A program made the position numbers and the translations under genes. From the NCBI GenBank assembly GCA_028753945.1, contig JAPNXP010000001.1:15428501-15492500 (forward strand): a stretch of DNA of 64,000 nucleotides, given 5' to 3'. Below, in pieces: positions 41,168 through 50,970 of this stretch. The notes beneath the pieces were generated by a model. That model was not told where the DNA came from. It made no database searches and worked only from the letters and a program-made list of their open reading frames with translations. Source of the stretch: Hexactinellida sp. DTS-2022 (lineage: Eukaryota; Porifera; Hexactinellida). Positions within the stretch are counted from its first letter, which is position 1; each line of letters opens with the position of its first letter.

Positions 41168-43970
41168 ATGCCTGCAAATCTGCATTATGCGGCGGTGCCG
41201 GCGGCCTTTTTAAGTAAATTGCATTCTTAAATAAAGCTTTTGTGCCTGCAATAGTCAATAATAAATTCTGCAATTCTGCTAGCAATTGAATAACTATTTT
41301 ATATACAATCGGGGATGTGGGAGAGGTGCCTTTGAGAACACGTGAATTTTTATACATTTCCTCTATGAATGGAAATAAATTCCTATATCTAATTAAGGCA
41401 ACAGTTAAACTAATTCAGAACAGATCATATTTCGCTTGCTAATTATAATTGTACTAATTGTGGAGCTAGAAACCAGAACTTGATATTCCTCCCAGGAATA
41501 ATTAATAAAGTAAGTCTGAAATATGAGATTAAGATTAAGTGCTATACTATAATGTCTTCGGAAGGCACGAGTTCTATGATACAACAATATTGATAATCAA
41601 ATTTATTAGCTTATAACAAGGCTAATAACTAATAATCAGATATTGTATTCTAAATCAAATAAAGTTATTAATAAATTGATTTATATATGTGAGCCATGAT
41701 AGTCTGTGATTATATTCTTAAGGAACTTAACACAATGGAAAGGTGAGTTTTCTCAACAATTATAACTAAACTTTTTAGCTACGGGGAACTATTAGGCGCC
41801 CGTCATGTAAATATCTTAATAAACTAAACAAAAATGATTCAATACTTATATAATAAGTAAATATTATATTTAGAATACCTGAGCTGATTCAATTGAATAT
41901 TCTGACATATTAGTGTGGCATTCATTACTCTTGTTGCAGCATTATAAGCGAGAAAGATTGAATTGATTCCTTTAAGTCAGCGATTCCAACCTTTTTGAAC
42001 CGTGGGCCCCCTATAGCAAATATTAGAAATTCTGTGGACCCCTCCCATTGGCCGTAATCAAAATTTTGAGATCTTTTTTGTGAACCCCAGGTTGAGAACT
42101 TTAGGTTATGCTACTAATTCATTCAAACTGTATTTCTCTTGAATAATTACCAAAGTAAATTATGCAGTAGCAAGTTTGAATAAGTTAACATACAGATAAC
42201 AAATGTGTAAGTAGTACATTTACAGGTGTGCGCCTATGTTGCCCATACAGTCAGGCCTGCTTATTATAAAAATTTCGTCTTAATACGAAAAACTTTTCAT
42301 TGTGAACAAGTCCTAAGGTTTCAATTTAACAATTTACATAAGGTTTGTATTAAGTTGAGTTTGCTTGCTAATTATGAACTTTTCTACGTATATTTGGAAC
42401 TAATTTTTGGTTGCTTGAATGTTCATTATAAAAATAATTAATTTAGAAAATATAATTTAGATATTAACATAAGACATATAAATATTTTTCAAATAAGGAA
42501 CAAGGAGAAATATTTGAACTCTACGAGCTGTTTAGGAGTGCATAAATGAACTAACCTACAAATCCATTGATATGCTGTGTGATTCAATATAATACCACAG
42601 CATAGACAGATTAGTTATTATTTAGAGCTACTACTGCTTACTAGTTCGTACATACAAAATGGGAGCATTTAACATTCAGTTAACAGTACAACTCAAAGTT
42701 GTCATCGGAACTAAGTAGTAGATTCAAATGTGTAATAAACTAATAAATTAATGTATTATGCAATTGGGATATGCAAGTTCATATCAATTTACCGTGGTGC
42801 TTAGTAGAAATTTAATTAATTAATATATTAATTAAGAGTTTCTACTTACGTTTACAATTTTATCTTCAATAAAATAATAAATTTAGCTTACAGCTAAAAG
42901 AAGTTCATTAAATGATATTCAAATGATCCCAATTATATACATGTGTTTTGGCTGTGTTGGGTTAATTAATAAACTTTCAAGTGAATACAATATGTTGTGT
43001 AGTACTAGAAGGTGCAATAAATAGTTATCAGTCTGGATTTGTGTCTAGGACAAGAGTTCTGATGAAACAACATATAGGATTAATGGAGTGATAATTATAA
43101 ATCTATTAGGTTCTTTAGGGTTAGAACTAGGCGAACTAATTCTTAGCCCCTGAATTTTGTACCCTAAATGATATTTTATATCTTTGGGGAGTGAGTCTAA
43201 TTTTGCGCACCTAAGCGTGAATAATCTCTATTTATGTACCACTAGGCAGTGCTGCACGCGTGGATGATAATTGAGTGTACACTAAAACGAAAGTTTATAA
43301 CGTAATTATTAATTTGTATAAATAAGTATGTACTTATGTATATAAAGTAGTTTATATCGTACCAAGACAAGATTAAGAATTCCTTTTACTTGATAACTAA
43401 TCAATCGCGTGAATATTTATTGAAACTAAATTAAATTAGTTTATTGTGCTAGTGTGAGTAATTACACACTCTCTTACTTGCTTTGATATCATGATCTATT
43501 CTGAATTTAACCTCAATTATGGGATGTTTAATTAAAATAATATCATTAATCGTGACCTACGTCATGCATTAATATATGCTGTATTCTATTGAATGATAGT
43601 TATGAGAAAAGTACATACCTTATCCCATGTCAGTTGTTATTGAAGATTTTTAAAGGATCAAAGTTATACAGCTATTGTTTAGTTAGTTTATCATTTCTAA
43701 GATAGATTCCATCTTCACAGATATGATTTAATGATCGCGTCACAGATACGATTATGACGGATTTCATGATCGCGTCACAGATACGATTATGACGGATTTA
43801 ATGATCGTCACAAGATATTATAATTGTAATTTACTGTAGCTCTACTAGATACAGCAATTTATTCCCGCTTATTTTAACATGAGTTAATTAAACTCAAATA
43901 AAACTACAATAATTTATTCCTAACTCTTATAAATAATTAGACCAATCAAATTAGGTACGAATCGTCGGTA
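41168..43970. other. AT-rich intergenic DNA
   Basis: It holds a degenerate hAT-type MITE (about 41979-42112) and a Tigger-like MITE (about 42247-42440, beginning CAGTCAGGCCTGCTTATTAT). A short tandem repeat at about 43717-43810 has units near 40 bp containing GATCGCGTCACAGATACGAT. No gene is supported. Confidence 0.45.
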
Positions 43971-43978
43971 TCCGGATT

Positions 43979-44266
43979 CATAGGCGCCAAGTTTGGGGTT
44001 TTGGGGGGGGCTGGGGGGGGCCAGCCCTCCCCCCAAATTGCTGATTGGGGGGGTGCTGGGAGCAACACCCGGACCTGACGGTCGATTTAATTTTGATATG
44101 AAAGTGGTCCTTTTGATCGACCAAGGGATGATAGAAGGTGAGAATCACGTTTGTTACTCAATATATCCTGATTTTGTTTCTAAAGAAACAAATCTGGAAA
44201 TATTTAGTAAAGATCTCAGTGGCCCCCCCCATCTTTGATTATATTTTCCAAAACTTGACGCCTATG
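43979..44266. mobile_element. hAT-type MITE with perfect 8-bp target duplication
   Basis: CATAGGCGCCAAGTTTGG at the left is inverted as AAAACTTGACGCCTATG at the right. TCCGGATT flanks both sides (43971-43978, 44267-44274). Open frames inside come from its G-rich interior and are not genes. It shares terminal sequence with the element at 29140. Confidence 0.88.
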
Positions 44267-44639
44267 TCCGGATTAGAATATAAAGAACATCAAAAGTACT
44301 TTACTCACATGGAGTTCTGCCTCAATCTCAGCCTATAAAACAAACTGAATAAACATTTGAAAATGTGTATCATAAATATGTAAACTTACCATTAGTAAGG
44401 CGGCCTTAGTCAGCCCGGCAAGTTTCCCGGATAATTTCGGGATAGCTCTTTGACCCCTGCCTTTTCCCCTTCTCCTCTTATTATTTTGATGCATGCTAAT
44501 GACATAAACTGTATACGTACAATGTATTATTAATGTACTCTCCAAATCGCTATAAATACGATTGATAAAAACCGGAATTTAAGGTAGTCTGCTATCTAAT
44601 ATCCAACCAGTTGACAAGGGGATATCATATTAGATATTA

Positions 44640-44909
44640 CAGTCAACTCCCGTTATAACGAAGTGCTCGGAACCGTAGTTCCATTTCGTTATAAGCGGGT
44701 TCGTCATAAGTAGAATTCGATATAACCGGAGTAAAATCAATAGCTTGGAGGCTATATGGGATTTAAATGACTTCGTTATAAGCGGAATTTCGTTATATCC
44801 ATTTCGTTGTAACCGAAGTTATAATAATGTAATAAGATAGAAGAAATTCCGGACCATTGAATGACTTCGTTATAAGCAGGTACTTCGTTATAACCGACTT
44901 GGTTATAAC
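44640..44909. mobile_element. Tigger-like MITE, right end truncated
   Basis: It is the reverse-oriented relative of the element at 6301: CAGTCAACTCCCGTTATAAC, then GTTATAACGAAG-type motifs throughout. TA precedes it at 44638-44639. The far terminus is missing. Its edge supplies the stop codon (44903-44905) of the truncated coiled-coil frame next to it. Confidence 0.75.
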
Positions 44910-45334
44910 TTGATTATATTGGGAATAAGATTTGTATTGAATTGGCACATACAAGAAGAGACCATGGATAAATGAGTATAATATAGATACAATTGAGTTG
45001 GAACAATTGGTGTTATAGGTAACTGTGGAACATTTGTCCTCAATGCAACAATTTCAGAGTCGATACTAGCTAGAGACTTCTGCTGTTTCTTCATAGCTAC
45101 ATTCTGTTTGACGGACATTTTCTCCAAATGAATTCTCATCTCTTCCAACTCTCTCACGCTTTCAAACATAGCTGAATTCTTAAACTCGAACTCTCTCCTC
45201 CTATCCCCAATCTCTGATAACAGCTGATCTCTCCGGGACTTAACTTCTGTAAATATTCTATCGAACGCAGTTATGATATCTTTTGAAATAGCATCGAATA
45301 TACACTCGTCAGGGGGCGGAGCAGCTGTTGCCAT
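44903..45334 (-). pseudogene. Truncated TRIM-like coiled-coil paralogue (NHL lost)
   Basis: From the ATG at 45334 to 45031 the frame is a close copy of the N-terminal coiled coil of the NHL gene at 46022-47365 (shared EVKSRRDQLLSEIGDRRREF and EKMSVKQNVAMKKQQ). Homology stops abruptly after IVALRTN. The frame then runs about 40 codons of unrelated sequence into a MITE. The NHL propeller is missing. It may still be transcribed as a coiled-coil-only protein able to pair with its relatives, but truncation makes a pseudogene more likely. Confidence 0.8.
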
Positions 45335-45596
45335 TTGACTAACAGCTGTTTCGAATAAATAGAAAGGAGGCAAAGGGAGAGTTTAGAAATTCCAATTATC
45401 CAAAATAATTAGAACCAACAATCAAATTGTACAATAAACTGAAAACAAATGACAAAAACAAGTTTTATTTAACTCAGTATATAAACGGGAAAGGAATACG
45501 AATAGAAATTATATAATATAATAAATAAAACAATTAATTAGAAAGAATATATAAGCAAGGTTTCGATTGAACTAGTGCTATTAGATTAACTGTCAT

Positions 45597-45728
45597 TTAA
45601 TAGATTCTTATGTCAGTCCCCCTTCCAGAATAAACATTACAAGCTACAATAACACTGTTCTTATAAACAGCTATGTCAGAGCACCCTGATATGCTAAAGT
45701 AGTGATTGATATGGTCAATAGGAATTAA
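45597..45728 (-). pseudogene. C-terminal NHL-repeat remnant of another paralogue
   Basis: Minus-strand translation gives SISGCSDIAVYKNSVIVACN and ends RIY before a TAA at 45597-45599. This matches the last 30 residues of the intact neighbour, SISGCSDIICYKDSIIVACR and KIY. It lies between the intact gene and the truncated one, so it is the tail of a third copy whose body has been lost. Confidence 0.8.
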
Positions 45729-46021
45729 GTAACCTTAATAACCAACGGATAGTTGAATGGAATGTATAGTTAATGATATTAATTATATTACAAATAGAAT
45801 GAAAAGTGTTTAATCGGTCATATAAAAATATTTTATATATAAACACTAGAAAAGTTCGTTTAATATCGAATTCAGGGTTGAGGTGATTTCCTTGATTAGC
45901 AAATCGAGAGACCGTTTGAATTCCAAGTGTCATTTATTGTATATTATAAAGGTATAGGTACTCTATTCGAGATATAACTAGTGACACTAGAGAGATAGGT
46001 ACTAAATAGCACACGATATGG

Positions 46022-47365
46022 TTAGTATATCTTAAAGTGAAACCCTTTGCTATCCCTACAAGCTACAATAATACTGTCTTTATAGCAGATTATATCAGAG
46101 CAGCCTGATATGCTATCACTCCCCACTGTACTCTCCCCTATAGTGTGGATAAGGTCTCCCTCTGGAGAGAGGAACTTTATAGAGCTGGTACCAGCGTCTG
46201 CGATTATAACATTACCAGCTGAGTCGATACAGAAAGCAGAGGGATCCGTAACATAAGGTATCTTACCTAAAGGAAAATTGTAGTAAATTGTGCGTTGTTT
46301 ATAAAAACAATAAGTTACCACTATTATATTAGCTTCTTGCTTCTTGAAGTAAAAGTTCACATTTTTCCAGTCTCCCAAGGATAAAAATATAATTTTTTTG
46401 TTTTTCGATAAAATAAATAATTTATCTTCCATCATTACCATCCTCGAGAAAATCGATAATACCATATCACTTTTCAGCTTTTTTAACATTTCCGAATCTA
46501 ACTTTATATCTTTCTTGAGGTTAAGAGCTCTATCAAATACCCTAATATAGCCCCAGTTATCCAACACAAAAACTTGATTCTCGTCACTAACTCCGATGCC
46601 AATATAAAAATTGCCCCTTCGGGATGATGGTGCATATATAGCCGCAACTAATGATAGATCTGAAGAATTGTATTGCAATATGTTTTCATCAGTTGAGATA
46701 ACGTAAATGAACTCTTTGCTACTAGCGACACATTTAGGTGGATATCTAGTGTCTCCAAACTTTTGTACAAACTTAACATCTTCTGCACTGTATATCATCA
46801 CTGTCTTACTACCTGAATGGGTTATATAGAGCAATTCCTTAGACGGGTCTATATGGAGTCTCATTGAATAAGGAGAGTTGTCACATTCAGATATCTTTAA
46901 TTTAAATAGCTCTATACTTTTAACTGCAGTTAGTTTTCTAGAATATTTAGCTTTAGCTAGAGTTAGATTGCTAGTTGCATCAATAATTTCTCCAAACTTG
47001 TTGATCTGTTGGATCAGCTGATCGAGAGAACAGCTGTACTTCAGTTGTGTATTACTGTTTGCATTTGTCCTCAATGCAACAATTTCAGAGTCGATACTAG
47101 CTAGAGACTCCTGTTGCTTCTTCATAGCTACATTCTGTTTGACGGACATTTTCTCCAAATTAGATCTCATCTCTTCCAACTCTCTCACGCTATCAAACAG
47201 AGCTGAATTCTTCAAATCGAACTCTCTTCTCCTATCCCCAATCTCTGATAACAGCTGATCTCTCCGGGACTTAACTTCTGTTAATATTCTATCGAACGCA
47301 ACAATAATCTGTTCTGCCGTAACATCGAATATTGACTCAACAGTTGATGGAACAGCTGTTGCCAT
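46022..47365 (-). CDS. TRIM-like coiled-coil/NHL protein
   Basis: A 447-residue single-exon protein from the ATG at 47365 (MATAVPS). The upstream extension of 11 codons lacks homology in its paralogue. Residues about 15-115 form a long coiled coil rich in EVKSRRDQLL-type heptads. A short linker follows, then an NHL-type beta-propeller with strands such as ELLYITHSGSKTVMIY, QVFVLDNWGYIRVFD and GNVIIADAGTSSIKFLSPEG, ending in KIY. There is no RING finger or B-box, so it is unlikely to be a ubiquitin ligase by itself. The family resembles the coiled-coil plus NHL part of TRIM2/3/32/71 proteins. Two decayed paralogues follow on the same strand. It differs clearly from the NHL genes at 53.6 and 58.7 kb. 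Confidence 0.85.
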   Translation of the reverse strand: MATAVPSTVESIFDVTAEQIIVAFDRILTEVKSRRDQLLSEIGDRRREFDLKNSALFDSVRELEEMRSNLEKMSVKQNVAMKKQQESLASIDSEIVALRTNANSNTQLKYSCSLDQLIQQINKFGEIIDATSNLTLAKAKYSRKLTAVKSIELFKLKISECDNSPYSMRLHIDPSKELLYITHSGSKTVMIYSAEDVKFVQKFGDTRYPPKCVASSKEFIYVISTDENILQYNSSDLSLVAAIYAPSSRRGNFYIGIGVSDENQVFVLDNWGYIRVFDRALNLKKDIKLDSEMLKKLKSDMVLSIFSRMVMMEDKLFILSKNKKIIFLSLGDWKNVNFYFKKQEANIIVVTYCFYKQRTIYYNFPLGKIPYVTDPSAFCIDSAGNVIIADAGTSSIKFLSPEGDLIHTIGESTVGSDSISGCSDIICYKDSIIVACRDSKGFHFKIY

Positions 47366-47740
47366 TTGATAGTTGTCTTGTAGGAAGATAATACACAAAT
47401 ATACTAAATAAAGAATTGTTTGAATTCGGATAAAAACTGTCTCTCCTACAGTTTGAAAGAGTCACTTTATCGAAATAGGATCAAATATAAATGTAAATGC
47501 TATTAAACATAATATAAATAGGGATTATTTATATCGGTCAAGTCGGGTCAACACTTTGTATTACAAAAATCCGGCTTCGAAAATATTAATTTTTGATTTA
47601 AAAACGACTTTGCAAGTGCTTGAAATTACTTTAGAATGTTGTTGGCCGATATACGTATAGTTAATTTCACAAATAAATACAAATTGAATAAGTAATTGAC
47701 ATTATTAATTGCTAAAATCTAATGTAATCCCAATAACTTC

Positions 47741-48142
47741 TCAGAATATGAACGGTACAATTCTCCACCTGCTGTTCCTATATTTCACAAATCCCTCTCC
47801 AAACTCCTTCAATAGCATTTCTTCCTCAGTTGACATTCTCGAGTAACTGAATAATCCAAGGAACAAATTAATCGCGAGTAAATACGGACTTTGGAATTAC
47901 AACATAAGCCCCATTGTTTTCAGAGCATACCCGAGGTAAGATGGGTGTATAAGGTACTCGTACGGGCCTGTTGTAACCAAACGGTGTCCCTCCCTAATAC
48001 CGAGATCGTAAGTGAAGAAGCGACCCAATTCGCTTTTAGATCTCAGTCGGATAATACCCCCCAACAAGTATATAACAGCTCCTATAATGTGAATGACGGA
48101 CAAACTCGATTGTGAGTTCTTGATCTGGAGTAGAGGAGCCAT
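47741..48142 (-). pseudogene. Isoprenylcysteine-methyltransferase-like gene with in-frame stop
   Basis: From the ATG at 48142 the minus strand encodes membrane-spanning sequence, then the family motif LGRFFTYDLGIREGHRLVTT, continuing GPYEYLIHPSYLG. This is the cofactor-binding core of ICMT/PEMT-type methyltransferases. An in-frame TAA at 47897-47899 follows KTMGLML. The same frame then continues with normal family sequence, including EEEMLLKEFGEGFVKYRNSR, and ends WRIVPFIF before TGA at 47741. The stop removes the last 51 codons, so the gene is probably a pseudogene, unless an intron or readthrough bridges the stop. Open frame continues upstream to 48280 and could contain an earlier exon part. 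Confidence 0.75.
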
Positions 48143-48390
48143 AGGAGACAGGGGATATAATAGCTGAGTGGGAAGTTGCCAGCGATATATGTAGAAATGA
48201 GAGAATCTTATAAGATAGTTAAGTACAGTCCTTTGTACGTTGCTATCAATGAGAACAATCTTCTTGGAGATATGAAACAAATCTTTTTAGGTTAGAGTAA
48301 AATTGAGTGCAATAAACGCTTCTAGCTACCATTGTCGAAATGAGAGTGTGGTCGCAGACAATTAGAGAGCAATTCTATATTATAACTGTA

Positions 48391-48549
48391 CAGTGGTGTT
48401 AGCTCAATAGCAAGTCGCATTTTGCAAGAAATTGGCTTGTTAATAAACGAACTTGCTAATAGAAGAAGAGAATTATCATTAAATGCTCGCCTGGAGACTG
48501 AAAATAACTTGTAAATAGAGCAATATTGCTATTATGCGAACAACCACTG
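48391..48549. mobile_element. Tigger-like MITE (TAGCAAGTCGCATTTTGCA family)
   Basis: The left end is CAGTGGTGTTAGCTCAATAG and the right end GCTATTATGCGAACAACCACTG trimmed at 48549. TA precedes it. Degenerate copies lie at about 20418 and 38370. Confidence 0.6.
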
Positions 48550-48712
48550 CATGCCTTAAAACACTGGAGACAACCATGTGCATCTGTAGATTATGTACAC
48601 ATCGTTACGGACAGAGGAGACACGCTGTATACCAAATAAAGTAGATTATGACGTGTCTCATAGCTAAGCAGGGAGTAAGTAAGATCTGGTATGGGACAGA
48701 CAATCTTCCTAG

Positions 48713-48810
48713 CAGGCTTGTCAGGTCATGACCTGAACTGACCTGAGGCAATTTCTGTTAAAGACCTGACCTGAATTGAGTTAACAATTAGGGAACTTTT
48801 GACAAGCCTG
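48713..48810. mobile_element. 98-bp hAT-type MITE
   Basis: CAGGCTTGTCA at the left is inverted as TGACAAGCCTG at the right. The flanks CTTCCTAG and CTTACTAT match at six of eight positions. The interior repeats GACCTGA and contains the palindrome GGTCATGACC. Confidence 0.7.
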
Positions 48811-49035
48811 CTTACTATCGTATTCAGTATCTCTATCAACTGAGGTGTGTTATAGCAGACTATAACAACAGAATAAAATCTTAGATAACTACCCTCATTT
48901 CCAAATATTCATAACCATGGTTGGTTGGTATAATAGGAATTATAAGCAAAGTAACCTGTTTGCTGTTAACAATCACCTTCTGGTTGTTAACAACTCAGTT
49001 TTTCAAAGTAATTAAGTATTAAACTTTTGTGAATA

Positions 49036-49224
49036 CAGTCAACTCCGCTTAATAGTGCCACCGGTTAATCGGTTTATCCGCTTAATTAATCGGGTCAAAT
49101 TTTCACAGGATTTATAGGACAGAATAACAGTTTGGCTTACAATATTTTCGGTTAATCGGTTTCTCCGCTTAATCGGGTCAAAACTACTTGGTCCCGAGGT
49201 GGCTCTATTAAGCGGAGTTGACTG
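49036..49224. mobile_element. Tigger-like MITE (CAGTCAACTCCGCTTAATAG family)
   Basis: The ends are CAGTCAACTCCGCTTAATAG and CTATTAAGCGGAGTTGACTG. TA lies on both sides. This is the plain 189-bp form of the family; the copy at 53062 has a large insert. Confidence 0.85.
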
Positions 49225-49397
49225 TATTAGCAGTATTTTAAGCATATTTGAGTATTTTACTAACTGCACATTTGCAAGAACATGTAGGGAGACTAAGGGA
49301 GTAGAGAAGTATTTTCGTATAAATTTTAGTTTTCAATCAAAATAAATAGAACCGATCCGAAGAATTTGGTTCGTATAACCAGCTTGTTCTTATTATG

Positions 49398-49820
49398 GGC
49401 CGTTCAAACGTTACTAATCGCAAAGATTGCGAAAATATATACCCCACACTTTTTTGACCATTTTCCACCTAATATGATGATCTGTTACACATTGGTAAAT
49501 ATTATCCAAATACCCATCTTGGAAGCGCTACGTAAGGTTTGAACCATAACAGATATTATACGTATAACCGTATCCATTGTATTAACCAGGGATTAAGATA
49601 ATTTATAAATAACGAAACCTAATTACTCAAGTAATCGGGCTTTAATGACTCAAGAAACCCTGTTAAGATTCGTTCAAACTTTACGTGACGCTTCCAAGGG
49701 GGGAGGGTCAACCAATGTGTGACAACCCTTCCTTTTTATATTGCAAACAGGTCAAAAAGCGCGACAAAGGGAGGTGGTGTCTATTTTCATGTAAGTTTCC
49801 GTTACTTAACGCATGAATCC
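49398..49820. repeat. Two opposed copies of a GTTCAAACGTTAC element
   Basis: A copy at about 49398-49554 begins GGGCCGTTCAAACGTTAC and ends TACGTAAGGTTTGAAC. A second at about 49668-49820 is in the other orientation (GTTCAAACTTTACGTGACGC). They share ACCAATGTGTGACA / TGTTACACATTGG. A third copy lies at about 38766. Confidence 0.6.
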
Positions 49821-50018
49821 CTTATACCAGTAGTATTCTGGTCTCAATATTTCCCCCGAATATATCACAGATTCAATTTCTCTATTAATTAATGTCTCTA
49901 ATAACTAAAGCATGATACAATACTCGCTACCTACTAACACTACACTAATTATCTTAACTAATACGGCAGCGAGCATGAGGGGGCTGTGCGTAGGGAATTA
50001 TCCTAGAGGGAGAATGGG

Positions 50019-50273
50019 TCAGTTCGGTTTCTTCCTGAAGGAGCATCCCTCTATCAGCTTAGCCCTGCCGCCCTTGGGCTGACAGAGTATCATAGAGCAG
50101 GCAGCACACAGCACTACTGTCTGTGCGTGACTGAAGACAGTGGTTATCTTGTAGCAGCCGGGACAACGCACGTCCATGAAGTAGGAGTTGGGACTCTGCA
50201 CCAGGCGCTTCAGCTTGTGTTTCTTCTTCTCCGCGTCCGGGTTAGGATGCAGCAGGTCCTCGTATAGGGGCAT
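50019..50273 (-). CDS. RPS27: 40S ribosomal protein S27 (eS27)
   Basis: An 84-residue single-exon protein of exactly the length usual for eS27. The core [20 protein letters not shown], then [20 protein letters not shown], is almost invariant among eukaryotes. The four cysteines of the zinc ribbon (CPGC and CAAC) are intact. It sits in the 40S subunit. No intron is seen in the coding region. The reading frame is undamaged and well conserved, so a functional gene is more likely than a retrocopy. Start and stop agree with the family. Confidence 0.98.
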   Translation of the reverse strand: MPLYEDLLHPNPDAEKKKHKLKRLVQSPNSYFMDVRCPGCYKITTVFSHAQTVVLCAACSMILCQPKGGRAKLIEGCSFRKKPN

Positions 50274-50970
50274 TGCTGTGTCAACTCATTAGGAATAGGG
50301 AATAAACATACGCATTTTGATAACGAACTCATTCATTTTTTCGTGTCCAACTCAACTCAATCACTTAGAGCACACCAAATGATTCATAATTTGAAATGAT
50401 ACTGCCACTTAGAATACAAACCATGTATACAAGTCACCTGTACATAATGGCCATTCCCTTTGGGTGGCTGTTATTAACAGGTTCTACTGTATAGGGTGGG
50501 GAATCCTCCGGGACCCAACGTATTATAACAATAGAAGCCTTGAGGGCAGGGTATTATACAGATCTAGAATTGAACACTCCTAACTGTCCTAAGGTCACTA
50601 TAGTATGAATTTTGTATCACTCTAGGAGGACTTTCGGCAGTTTTCGAGCTCCTAAACGAAAACTCTTCACAATTTATACGCATTTAGGCGTATGGTGCGC
50701 TCCTAGATAAAACCCTGCTTTAGGGTACTCACTTAGACACCTTAGGGGCTAGTATTTTATTTAATTAAGCTTCGGATCAATGGTGCTACAGCATACAGGA
50801 TAAATAAGTAAATAGGAATTACAGTGCAGCAGTTTTGAGTTATATAGCAGAGATAGGAATAATCGAATTATGAAATTCAATCTCCATTACGCAGTCTATA
50901 TTTAGAACAGTTTATAATTAGAATACAAAGGAGCGTATACACAAATATAACATCAGAATAATACCATTAA
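50274..50970. other. Intergenic DNA between CEP76 and RPS27
   Basis: A MITE-like end GGTTCTACTGTA lies at 50480-50491. No coding sequence is seen. The upstream region of RPS27 must lie here. Confidence 0.4.

Noticed and set aside
43993..44338. Frames within the hAT-type MITE at 43979
   Set aside because: They lie wholly or largely inside a non-autonomous element with intact target duplication and begin in G-runs.
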